Of a DNA stretch of 64,000 nt, positions 51,160 through 58,931 are shown piece by piece. The notes beneath the pieces are model-generated. The model saw nothing but the letters and a program-made list of their open reading frames with translations. It ran no database searches and had not been told where the DNA came from. The position numbers and the translations under genes are program-made. The stretch spans positions 1 through 64,000 of the forward strand of contig NZ_JAINVH010000033.1 of NCBI RefSeq assembly GCF_020400825.1. The letters run 5' to 3'. Numbering within the stretch: the stretch's first letter is position 1; each line of letters begins with the position of its first letter. This DNA comes from Streptomyces sp. HPF1205. GTDB taxonomy: Bacteria > Actinomycetota > Actinomycetes > Streptomycetales > Streptomycetaceae.

Positions 51160-51537
51160 GTCACAGAACGTAACACCGCCCACTGACAACGGCCCCTGGC
51201 CCTGCGGGCAGCCGCGACGAATCGGCCGGCACCGACCGGCACGGGCACCGGTATACGTGGCTGCCGATCCACTGCCGTGCGGCGCGCACCCGCACGCCGT
51301 GACCGCCGGGACCGGCCCTCAAGCAGGTTCCCGCGAGGCCGCTGCCCGCCGGTCGGCATCGCGTCCCCGTCCGGCGGGCAGCCCTTGAGCACCGGCCGGA
51401 CAGCAGGTGAGCACCGGCCACTGGGCGGCGAGCAGCGGCGAAGGGCGTCCCCTCCCGGACGCCCTTCGCCGCCGTCCCCCCCGGTTCCCCCGGTGACGTA
51501 CGCGGTTACGGGTGCCGCGACGTGCCGGAGCCGTGGT
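51160..51537. other. Intergenic region with terminator
   Basis: About 380 bp between two minus-strand genes. It contains the hairpin at 51436-51471, which ends the exported-protein gene, and presumably the promoter of the 49630-51159 gene. No coding-like frame. Confidence 0.5.
51436..51471. terminator. 15-bp perfect hairpin
   Basis: CGGCGAAGGGCGTCC (51436-51450) pairs with GGACGCCCTTCGCCG (51457-51471) around CCTCCC, about 67 bp downstream of the exported-protein stop on the minus strand. Confidence 0.85.
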
Positions 51538-51972
51538 CTAGAACTGAGGGTCGAGCTTGGATCCCCACGTGTAGGTGCCGCTCGAGCCCGTCAGGTGGAA
51601 GCCGCTGTCGTCCTGGAGCAAGGCATCGGGATGGCCCGGCAGCGACAGCAAGGAGTCCTGGTCGTACGCCAGATCGGCAGGCACCTCCAGGCAGTCCTCC
51701 CAGTAGTAGGTGCCCTTCGCGAGGTAGATGGTCCTGGTCGGCCCCGTGTACCCGCCCAGTACCTGGGACCACTTGTAGGTGCCCTCCGCGAGGTAGATGT
51801 TCCGGTGGTGGCAGCCGGGCGAATGCCCGTAGCCGGGGAACTGATCCAGGTACTGGTCGACCGTGTCGTAGGCCGTGGCGGCGGCCGCGGTGGCGGGTGC
51901 GGCGCAGAGGGCACCCAGCGCGAGCGCGGTCGCGGCCACGCCCAGAGCCGCACTTGTCATTCGTCTGGCCAT
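51538..51972 (-). CDS. Small exported protein with three GTY-W repeats
   Basis: 144 aa from the ATG at 51972 (GGGAGAAG upstream). Signal peptide RRMTSAALGVAATALALGAL to ATAAAA. The mature part of about 110 residues has the motif IYLAEGTYKW (59-68), IYLAKGTYYW (82-91) and FHLTGSSGTYTW (125-136), plus a Cys pair (PGCHHRN, EDCLEV). The repeats suggest a small all-beta protein with a shared strand pattern. I recognise no family. Its own terminator follows. Confidence 0.82.
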   Translation of the reverse strand: MARRMTSAALGVAATALALGALCAAPATAAAATAYDTVDQYLDQFPGYGHSPGCHHRNIYLAEGTYKWSQVLGGYTGPTRTIYLAKGTYYWEDCLEVPADLAYDQDSLLSLPGHPDALLQDDSGFHLTGSSGTYTWGSKLDPQF

Positions 51973-52458
51973 GGTCTTCTCCCTGTCGGTCAACTGCGCA
52001 CAGTGGTCCGGTCCAACGGGTGCGGAACGTCTCCCCGTGGCACACCCGCCGGGCGGCGGTTCCTCTGTCGAGGCGTACGGGTTCGCGTCGGCGTAGGGAC
52101 CGGCAGGCGCGTTCCGCCGGGCCGCGGTCCCCGCCGGCCGCCGCCGTGACGCCGACGACCCGGCGTCCGAAGTGAGTGTGGCAGCGCCCCGCGAGCGGTG
52201 TCCTTGACCAGCGATCGCGGTGATTTGACGATCCGTGCTCAAGCCCCGCACGGCGCGGAGGGGGCGCCCCCCGAGTCCCGTCCCGCGGACGATCGCTGCG
52301 GGAATCCGGGTCGTCCGCGATCCGGCCTGGATCCGCCCCGTCCGACGGCCAAATCTGCGGCAGACTTGAACCAAGAACTGTCAAAGGCGGGGGGCGGCAT
52401 CGAACGTGCCGGGCGGCCGACGACGCGCAGCGGTCCATCGGTGCCGGCGACGCCCGGC

Positions 52459-52498
52459 GTCGCTGGGCGTCGCTGGGCGTCGCTGGGCGTCGCTGGGC
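52459..52498. repeat. 10-bp tandem repeat, four perfect copies
   Basis: GTCGCTGGGC repeated at 52459, 52469, 52479 and 52489. Period 10 matches one DNA turn, so any protein bound would be on one face. It lies about 240-280 bp upstream of the AraC start. Confidence 0.88.
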
Positions 52499-52568
52499 GG
52501 GCGGCCCGGGCAGGCCGCGGGATCGCCACCGCGCGCCGGACACGGCGGCTGAAGGCGCGGGGCCGGGG

Positions 52569-52628
52569 CTCGGCGACATGGGACTCGGCGACACAGGGTT
52601 CGGCGACACGGGGTTCGGCGGCACAGGG
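52569..52628. repeat. 15-bp tandem repeat upstream of the AraC gene
   Basis: Units CTCGGCGACATGGGA, CTCGGCGACACAGGG, TTCGGCGACACGGGG and TTCGGCGGCACAGGG start at 52569, 52584, 52599 and 52614, with a partial fifth. They end about 110 bp before the AraC start. Confidence 0.85.
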
Positions 52629-52737
52629 TTCGGCGTCCGGGCCGTCGGCGGGCGCGTGACCGTACGCCGCCGACGGCTTCGTACGGCCGCCGGCGCCCGG
52701 TGGGAACGCGTGGCCGTACACGGGGTGAGGGAGGACT

Positions 52738-53766
52738 GTGCGTCAGGAACTGTTTCGGAGCAGGGACCTGCCGGCGGGGGAGCGGCTGGCGGCCGCGCAC
52801 GAACTGTTCGGCCGCGGCACGCTGCCGATGCGGCTGGCGGTGCCCGCGGGCGCGGACTTCGAGGCGACGGTGCGGCACGTCGACCTCGCGCCGCTGCGGG
52901 TCATGGAACTGGCGGTGACGCCGGCCGCGGTGGTGCGCACCCAGCGGCTGATCCGGCGGGGTGACCCGGAGCTGCTCTCCGTCATCCTGCCGCTCGACGG
53001 CGATGTGGTGGTGGCCCAGTCGGGGCGCGAGACCGCGGTCGGGCGGCAGCAACTCGCCCTGTACGACAGCTCGCAGCCCTTCGAGATACGGTTCGCGGGG
53101 GCCCGCGGAAGGACTCAGGTGGTGTCCGCGCACGCCCCTCGCGCCCTGCTGCGGTTGCCACTCGCCCGGATCCGCGGGGTGCTCGCCCGGCCGCTTCCGG
53201 CCGGCACCGGCTCGGGCTTCGGCGGCCTCCTCGTCCAGCTCCTGACCGACGTCACCGGCCCGGGCGAGACCTACCGGCGGACCGACCTCGGCCGGCTCGG
53301 CGGCATCGCCCACGACCTGATGACCGCGCTGCTCGCCCACCACATGGACGCCCAAGCCGCCATGCCGGACGACACGCGTCACAGCACACTGCTGCTGCGC
53401 ATCGACTCCTTCATCCAGCAGCACCTCGCCGACGCCTCCCTGACCCCCGGTGCCGTCGCCGCCGCCCACCACATCTCCGTCGGGCACCTGCACCGCCTGT
53501 TCAGTCCCCGCGGTGCCACGGTCGCGGCGTGGATCCGCCGGCAGCGCCTGGAAGGCGCCCGCCACGACCTGGCCGACCCCGCCCTGCGGCACGTCCCGGT
53601 GCACCGGATCGCCGCCCGCTGGGGCTTCACCGCCCATCCGACGTTCACCCGCGCCTTCCAAGCCGCCTACGGCACCTCGCCCCGTGACTACCGCCACCAC
53701 GCGGCAGCCCCGCCCGGTACCTTCCGGCCCCGCCCGGGCGGTCCCGTCCAGGACCTCGCGGGGTAG
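52738..53766 (+). CDS. AraC-family transcriptional regulator
   Basis: 342 aa from the GTG at 52738 with GGGAGGACT upstream. N-terminal cupin-like AraC-binding domain (LLSVILPLDGDVVVAQSGRE, QQLALYDSSQPFEIRF). Two C-terminal HTHs at about 225-330 (DASLTPGAVAAAHHISVGHL, LRHVPVHRIAARWGFTAHPT, FTRAFQAAYGTSPRDYR). Family controls stress or catabolic genes. The metallo-hydrolase, SDR, DsbA-like and reductase genes that follow are possible targets. Confidence 0.93.
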   Translation: MRQELFRSRDLPAGERLAAAHELFGRGTLPMRLAVPAGADFEATVRHVDLAPLRVMELAVTPAAVVRTQRLIRRGDPELLSVILPLDGDVVVAQSGRETAVGRQQLALYDSSQPFEIRFAGARGRTQVVSAHAPRALLRLPLARIRGVLARPLPAGTGSGFGGLLVQLLTDVTGPGETYRRTDLGRLGGIAHDLMTALLAHHMDAQAAMPDDTRHSTLLLRIDSFIQQHLADASLTPGAVAAAHHISVGHLHRLFSPRGATVAAWIRRQRLEGARHDLADPALRHVPVHRIAARWGFTAHPTFTRAFQAAYGTSPRDYRHHAAAPPGTFRPRPGGPVQDLAG

Positions 53767-53959
53767 CCCCCAGGGCGACCGTTGGCCGCAGGGCACAGGG
53801 TGAACGCCCGGCCGCCGACGGCCCGCGGGTCGATCCCGAGGTCACCGTCGGCGGTGGCGCCCACCGTACCGCCGTCCGCGGGCGCTTGGGAGGCTGAGGC
53901 TCGCAGCAGCGAGGAAGCCGGTCGTGGCCCCTGCCGGGCGGCGGGAGCAGCCTGAAGGC

Positions 53960-54847
53960 ATGCGAGAAGGGGAGCACCTCACGGCCGGGACACCGGGCGG
54001 CGGCCCGGTCGCGGCGGCCGTACGGTTCGCCGGCGGGCCGACGGCCGTGCTGGACGTGGCCGGGCTGCGGCTGCTGGCCGACCCGACCGCCGACACCCTC
54101 GCGGCCGTGACCGGCCCGGCCCGGCGCCCGGGGGCCGGCGGCCCCGGGGTGATCCACGTCGTCCTGCTGTCGCACCTGCGGCACACCGACGGCCTCGACT
54201 GCGACGAGCGCCGCCTGTTCGCGACGGTGCCGCTGACGCTGACGACCGCGCAGGCCGCGATGCGGCTGGGCCGCAACGCCACGGCTCTGCCCGCCTGGTA
54301 CCACCTGACGCTGGAGCGGCCGGACGGCGGGCGGGCCGAGGTCACGGGGATTCCCGTCGGCCACCACCGGTCCGCTGGCGGCCGGGGCGCCCGCGAGGAC
54401 GAGGCGGGGCCTGCCACCGGTTTCGTGCTGAGCGGTACGGACCTGCGCACGGTCTACCTCAGCGGCGGCAACACCTCGCCGGAGGTCTTCGACGCCGTGG
54501 CGCGGCGGTTCGGCCCGATCGACCTGGCGCTGCTGCCGGTCGCCGTCGACGACGCCCCCCTGCGGGACGGCGGCCCGGCGCCCACCGGAAGCCGGGCAGC
54601 CACGCGAGGGGTCGCGGAAGCGGCCATGAAGGCGGCCGAGAACGCGGACGCGGAATCGGCCATGAAGGCGGCCGAGGAAGCGGCCGCGCAAGCGGCCATG
54701 AAGGCGGCCGAGGAAGCGGCCGCGCAAGCGGCCGTAAAAGCGGCCGAGCGGCTTGGTGCCCGCCGGGTCGTACCCCTTCCCTGGCGGCCGGGCCGCCGCC
54801 CCTCCGCGGCCCACCCGCCGGGCATCGCCGAGGACCACGCCGTATGA
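53960..54847 (+). CDS. MBL-fold metallo-hydrolase-like protein with 36-bp repeat expansion and altered C-terminus
   Basis: 295 aa from the ATG at 53960. Beta-lactamase-like fold signs: VLDVAGLRLLADPTADTLA, VIHVVLLSHLRHTDGLDCDE (SHLRHTDG in place of the usual H-x-H-x-D-H) and TDLRTVYLSGGNTS. The last third contains AMKAAEEAAAQA repeated three times from a 36-bp DNA repeat, then LGARRVVPL. The usual final His-containing segment is missing; the frame ends in a Pro/Arg-rich tail, suggesting a frameshift or truncation. Catalytic competence is doubtful. Confidence 0.72.
   Translation: MREGEHLTAGTPGGGPVAAAVRFAGGPTAVLDVAGLRLLADPTADTLAAVTGPARRPGAGGPGVIHVVLLSHLRHTDGLDCDERRLFATVPLTLTTAQAAMRLGRNATALPAWYHLTLERPDGGRAEVTGIPVGHHRSAGGRGAREDEAGPATGFVLSGTDLRTVYLSGGNTSPEVFDAVARRFGPIDLALLPVAVDDAPLRDGGPAPTGSRAATRGVAEAAMKAAENADAESAMKAAEEAAAQAAMKAAEEAAAQAAVKAAERLGARRVVPLPWRPGRRPSAAHPPGIAEDHAV
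54620..54748. repeat. 36-bp in-frame tandem repeat
   Basis: Copies at 54620-54655, 54656-54691 and 54692-54727, then a 21-bp partial. The copies diverge mainly in the first unit. They encode the dodecapeptide AMKAAEEAAAQA, which would form a long Ala-rich helix inserted just before the final motif region of the MBL-fold protein. Confidence 0.9.
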
Positions 54848-55003
54848 GCACGCCATGAGCATGTCCGCCGGCGGTGCGCACATCGCCCTCGCGGTACGGA
54901 GCACCGGCCGCGCGCGGTTCGTCCCCGCGGACGACCCGGACGAACGCACCTGGGAACCGTGGGCCACCACACCCAGTACCGAGTGAAGCAGGAGACCGAG
55001 ATC

Positions 55004-55936
55004 ATGAGCAGGACCTTCCTCATCACCGGCGTCAGCAGCGGCCTGGGCCGCGCCTTCGCCCGGGAGGCACTGGCCGGCGGGGACGTCGTCGTCGGCACGG
55101 TCCGCGATCCGGCGCGGGCCGGGGCCTTCGAGGCGCTCGCCCCCGGGCGTGCCTTCGCCAGGCTGCTGGACGTGACGGACGACGCCGCCGTCGTGGCGGT
55201 GGTCGACGACGTCGAGCGCTCCGTCGGCCCGGTCGACGTGCTGATCAGCAACGCCGGGTACGGCCTTGAGGGCACCGTGGAGGAGTCGAGCATGGCCGAT
55301 CTGCGGCGGCAGTTCGACGTCAACGTGTTCGGCAGCGTCGCGGTCGTCAAGGCCGTTCTGCCGTACATGCGGCGCCGCCGCCGGGGCCACATCGTCACGC
55401 TCTCCTCCATGGCGGGGCTGACGGCACTGCCCGGCGTGGCGTTCTACGGCGCGAGCAAGTTCGCGATGGAGGGCATCGCCGCCTCGCTGGCGCAGGAAGT
55501 CGCCGGGTTCGGCATCCACGTGACCTCGCTGGCGCTCGGCTCCTTCCGTACGGACTGGGCCGGTCGCTCGATGGTCCGCGCTCCGCGCACGGTGCCGGAC
55601 TACGACGACGTGTTCGGCCCGCTCCGGGCCGCCCGGCAGGCGAAGGACGGCAAGCAGGCCGGTGACCCGGCGCGCGCGGCCAAGGCCCTGATGCGGGTGC
55701 TCGACAGCGACAAGCCCCCGGTCCACCTCGTACTCGGCAGCGACGCCGTGCGCCTGGTCGAGCAGGGACAGCGGCGGCTGGCCGACGACCTGGCCGCATG
55801 GTCCGACCTGTCGGCCTCCACCGACTTCACCGACTCCACCGACTTCACCGTCGACGACGACGCCGCCGACCCTGCCGACCCTGCCGACCCCATGGACGAC
55901 GTCACCGCCGCGGACGGGACACCCGCCACCGACTGA
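55004..55936 (+). CDS. SDR-family oxidoreductase with repetitive acidic tail
   Basis: 310 aa from the ATG at 55004 with AGGAGA upstream. Cofactor motif TGVSSGLG 8-15, NAGYG, catalytic Ser in LSSMAG, Tyr148/Lys152 in YGASK. Resembles atypical SDRs acting on small carbonyls. The last 40 residues are an acidic repetitive tail (STDFTDSTDFT, ADPADPADPMDD) from short DNA repeats. It follows the MBL-like gene and probably shares its transcript under the AraC regulator. Confidence 0.92.
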   Translation: MSRTFLITGVSSGLGRAFAREALAGGDVVVGTVRDPARAGAFEALAPGRAFARLLDVTDDAAVVAVVDDVERSVGPVDVLISNAGYGLEGTVEESSMADLRRQFDVNVFGSVAVVKAVLPYMRRRRRGHIVTLSSMAGLTALPGVAFYGASKFAMEGIAASLAQEVAGFGIHVTSLALGSFRTDWAGRSMVRAPRTVPDYDDVFGPLRAARQAKDGKQAGDPARAAKALMRVLDSDKPPVHLVLGSDAVRLVEQGQRRLADDLAAWSDLSASTDFTDSTDFTVDDDAADPADPADPMDDVTAADGTPATD

Positions 55937-56021
55937 CGGACGGGCCGCGCCCGTCCGTTCCCCGCGCCGAACGGCGCCCACCCGCAACGAGCCGCGCACC
56001 AGCGGCGATTGGAGTCACCCC

Positions 56022-56675
56022 GTGCATACGCCGGCCGCACCGCGTACCCCCGTCCCCGTCGACTTCTGGTTCGACCCGGTGTGCCCGTGGACGTGGCTGA
56101 CGTCCCGGTGGATGCTGGACGTCGCCACGACCCGGCCCGTCTCGGTGTCCTGGCACGTCATGAGCCTGTCCGTACTGAACGAGGACCGGCTGGACGAGCT
56201 GCCCGACCGCATCCGTGTGCTGATGGGGCAGGCGTGGGCCCCCGTACGCGTCCTGACGGCGGTCGAGCTCCTCCACGGGCCGCAGTGGCTCGAACCGCTC
56301 TACACCGCCCTCGGCACCCGCTACCACCTGCGGCAGGAGCCCAAGACGCGGGCCACGCTGGAAGCCGCCCTGCGGGAGACGGGGCTGCCGGTCGAGCTGG
56401 CCGACGCCGGCGACAGCGACGCTTACGACGAGCAGCTGCGGGCCTCGCACCGGCGCGGGATCACCCTGGTCGGCCAGGACGTCGGCAGCCCGATCATCGC
56501 CGTGCCCGGTCCCGATGCCGGCGGCGACCCGATCGCCTTCTTCGGCCCCGTCGTGACCCCCGCGCCCAAGGGCGAGGACGCCGCCCGGCTCTGGGACGGC
56601 GTGCTCGCCGTCGCCTCCACGCCGGGCTTCTACGAGATCAAGCGCACCCGCACCAGCGGGCCCGACTTCGGCTGA
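56022..56675 (+). CDS. DsbA-family oxidoreductase, mycothiol-dependent (Rv2466c-like)
   Basis: 217 aa from the GTG at 56022 (GGAG upstream). Thioredoxin-fold DsbA-type with the active-site motif CPWT at 21-24 in FDPVCPWTW and cis-Pro region SPIIAVPGP. Actinomycete relatives use mycothiol to reduce small molecules (Rv2466c type); this is by family. No signal peptide, so it is cytoplasmic. Same direction as the SDR gene, 85 bp away. Confidence 0.9.
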   Translation: MHTPAAPRTPVPVDFWFDPVCPWTWLTSRWMLDVATTRPVSVSWHVMSLSVLNEDRLDELPDRIRVLMGQAWAPVRVLTAVELLHGPQWLEPLYTALGTRYHLRQEPKTRATLEAALRETGLPVELADAGDSDAYDEQLRASHRRGITLVGQDVGSPIIAVPGPDAGGDPIAFFGPVVTPAPKGEDAARLWDGVLAVASTPGFYEIKRTRTSGPDFG

Positions 56676-56676
56676 G

Positions 56677-56712
56677 CCGGCCCGGTCACCGGCCCGGTCA
56701 CCGGCCCGGTGG
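56677..56712. repeat. 12-bp tandem repeat between convergent genes
   Basis: CCGGCCCGGTCA at 56677 and 56689, and CCGGCCCGGTGG at 56701, directly after the DsbA-like stop and before the aldo/keto reductase stop. Possibly slippage in terminator-region DNA. Confidence 0.8.
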
Positions 56713-56736
56713 CCGACCTTGGCGTACCGCGGGGGC

Positions 56737-57711
56737 TCAGTACCGGGCGCCGACCGGGGCCGGGATGCCGTCGAGTTCGGCGAGGTCCGCCGCGGACAGG
56801 CGGACGTCGGCGGCGCCCGCGTTGTCGGCGAGGTACTTCGGGGTCTTGGTGCCGGGGATCGGGACCACGTGCGGGCCCTGCGCGAGGAGCCAGGCCAGGG
56901 CGACCTGCGCCGGGGTGACGCCGATCCGGTCGGCGACCTCGCGGACCCTGGCCGCGATGCCGAGGTTGGCCCGCAGGTTGTCCTGCTGGAAACGCGGCAG
57001 GCGCCGCCGCTGGTCGTCGCGCGGCAGTTCGTCGAACGAGGTGAAGCGGCCGAGCAGGAAGCCACGGCCCAGCGGGGAGTACGGCAGCAGGCCGATGCCC
57101 TGTTCCCGCAGGTACGGCAGGACCTCCGCCTGGACGTCGCGGGTCCACAGCGAGAACTCCGACTGCACGGTGGTGACCGGGTGCACGGCCTGGGCGCGCC
57201 GGATCTGCTCGACGCTCACCTCCGACAGGCCCAGGTGGAGGGCCTTGCCGGCCGTGACCGCCTCGGCCAGGGCGCCCCAGGTCTCCTCGATCGGGACCTC
57301 GGGGTCGACGCGGTGCAGCTGGTAGAGGTCGACATGGTCGGTGCCCAGGCGGCGCAGGCTGGCGTCGATCGCCTCGCGGACGTGCTCGGGCCGGCCGTTG
57401 GGCCGCACCAGCGGGGAACCGCCCGGCCCGCCGGTGGGGTCGATGGCGACCATGCCGACCTTGGTGGCGATCACCGCGCGGTCGCGCCGCCCGGCCAGCG
57501 CCCGGCCGACCAGTTCCTCGTTGGTGAAGGGGCCGTAGACGTCGGCCGTGTCGATCAGGGTCATGCCCAGGTCGAGGGCCTGGTGGATGACGGAGATCGA
57601 GGTGGCTTCGTCGCGCGGGGTGGCCATGTCGTACGCGAAGCTCATGCCCATCGCGCCAAGGCCGATGATGCCGACCTCCGGCCCGCGGGTCCCCAGGGTG
57701 GTGTGGCGCAT
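56737..57711 (-). CDS. Aldo/keto reductase
   Basis: 324 aa from the ATG at 57711; the frame extends further upstream but without family content. TIM-barrel AKR with DTADVYG (catalytic Tyr), IATKVG (Lys) and YQLHRVD (His), plus the late NADPH-binding region VVPIPGTKTPKYLADN. It should reduce aldehydes or ketones with NADPH. Divergent from the XRE regulator at 57953, which may control it. Confidence 0.95.
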   Translation of the reverse strand: MRHTTLGTRGPEVGIIGLGAMGMSFAYDMATPRDEATSISVIHQALDLGMTLIDTADVYGPFTNEELVGRALAGRRDRAVIATKVGMVAIDPTGGPGGSPLVRPNGRPEHVREAIDASLRRLGTDHVDLYQLHRVDPEVPIEETWGALAEAVTAGKALHLGLSEVSVEQIRRAQAVHPVTTVQSEFSLWTRDVQAEVLPYLREQGIGLLPYSPLGRGFLLGRFTSFDELPRDDQRRRLPRFQQDNLRANLGIAARVREVADRIGVTPAQVALAWLLAQGPHVVPIPGTKTPKYLADNAGAADVRLSAADLAELDGIPAPVGARY

Positions 57712-57952
57712 GTCGTGTCCGCTTTCGTCTCGGATCGGATGAGGGTGCTCTCGCGGTGCTGCTTGAGGCTGTCCGCGGTGCTGCCTGCGTGCTGCCCGCG
57801 GTGCTCGTGCGCCGCTCCCGCGCTGCCCTGCCACGGTCGCCCGCCCGGGCGGCCGGTGGCAGGGCGAGCGGTGCGGGGGAGCGGCGTTCCGGGGAGGGAT
57901 ACGGCCCCCCACGACCTCTCCACGCAGGTCAGCGGGCTGGCACACTGACAAG

Positions 57953-58873
57953 GTGAGTCCTGAGCAGCACAGCAACGACCTGGCGGGGTTCCTGCGCGCC
58001 CGGCGCACGCAGCTCACGCCCGGCGAGGTCGGCCTGCCCGCGGGACCCGGGCTGCGGCGCACCCCGGGCCTGCGCCGCGAGGAGCTGGCGACCCTGGCCG
58101 GGGTCAGCATCGACTACTACACCAGGCTGGAGCGCGGCAAGGAGACCCGCCCGAGCCCCGCCGTCGTCGACTCCCTGGCCCGCGCCCTGCGCCTGGAGGG
58201 CGACGAGCACGAGCACCTGCGGCGGCTCGCCGCCCGGGCCGCCCGTACCGCCCCCGAGCCGCCCACCGCGCCCAGCCGCACGGTACGGCCGGGGGTGCGG
58301 TTGCTGCTGGAGAACCTGCGGCCGGGCCCCGCCTACGTCCTCAGCCGCACCCTGGACGTCCTCGCCGCCAACCCCGGCGGCCTGCACCTGTACGCGGGCA
58401 TCGAGAGCTGGCCGGCCGCACAGCGCAACCTCGCCCGCTACTACTTCCTGCACCCCGCCGCCCGCGACCTGTTCCCCGACTGGGAAGGCCAGATCCGCGG
58501 CTGCGTGGCGCGCCTGCGGGCCCTGGCGGGCACCGAGCCGGACGCTCCCGACCTGGCCCGGCTCGTCGGCGAACTGCTCCTGAAAAGCCCCGACTTCGCC
58601 CGCCTGTGGGAGCGCTACGACGTCCGCGCCCACCGCCCCGGCACCAAGCGCTTCCACCACCCCCAGGTCGGCGACATGACGCTCGGCTACCAGTCGATGC
58701 GGCTCGAAAGCACCGCCGGCCAGCGCCTCGTCGCCTACTACGCCGAGCCCGGAAGCCCCGACCACGACACCATGCTGCTGCTGGAGATGCTCGGCACCCA
58801 GGAGGGCACCGGGCCCGCGGGCCGTGCCGCCACCGGGGCGCTACCGGAGCACCGGGCGCCCCGGGAGCGCTGA
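57953..58873 (+). CDS. XRE-family regulator with MmyB-like ligand domain
   Basis: 306 aa from the GTG at 57953. HTH at about 8-75 (FLRARRTQLTPGEVGLP, LRREELATLAGVSIDYYTRL, ERGKETRPSP). A C-terminal MmyB-like domain follows (RPGPAYVLSRTLDVLAANPG, RFHHPQVGDMTLGYQSMRLE). These regulators often control neighbouring reductases; it is divergent from the aldo/keto reductase gene. Confidence 0.93.
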   Translation: MSPEQHSNDLAGFLRARRTQLTPGEVGLPAGPGLRRTPGLRREELATLAGVSIDYYTRLERGKETRPSPAVVDSLARALRLEGDEHEHLRRLAARAARTAPEPPTAPSRTVRPGVRLLLENLRPGPAYVLSRTLDVLAANPGGLHLYAGIESWPAAQRNLARYYFLHPAARDLFPDWEGQIRGCVARLRALAGTEPDAPDLARLVGELLLKSPDFARLWERYDVRAHRPGTKRFHHPQVGDMTLGYQSMRLESTAGQRLVAYYAEPGSPDHDTMLLLEMLGTQEGTGPAGRAATGALPEHRAPRER

Positions 58874-58931
58874 CGAGCGGCTTCCCCCGGCCCTGGCCCC
58901 CGACCTCCTGGCCCCCGACCTCCCGGCCCCC

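Larger units (their letters stand above)
51973..52737. other. Intergenic region with tandem repeats
   Basis: About 765 bp between divergent genes (exported protein, minus; AraC, plus). It contains the 10-bp and 15-bp tandem repeats at 52459-52498 and 52569-52628. No recognisable protein; GGGAGGACT just before 52738 is the AraC ribosome binding site. Confidence 0.55.

Noticed and set aside
54753..54986. Small gene (77 codons) between the MBL-like and SDR genes
   Set aside because: It starts inside the MBL-like frame without a ribosome binding site; it may hold a frameshifted end of that gene but is not supported as a separate protein.
53645..55999. 784-codon minus-strand frame over the MBL and SDR genes
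   Set aside because: Shadow; the SDR motifs on the plus strand are complete and have a good ribosome binding site.
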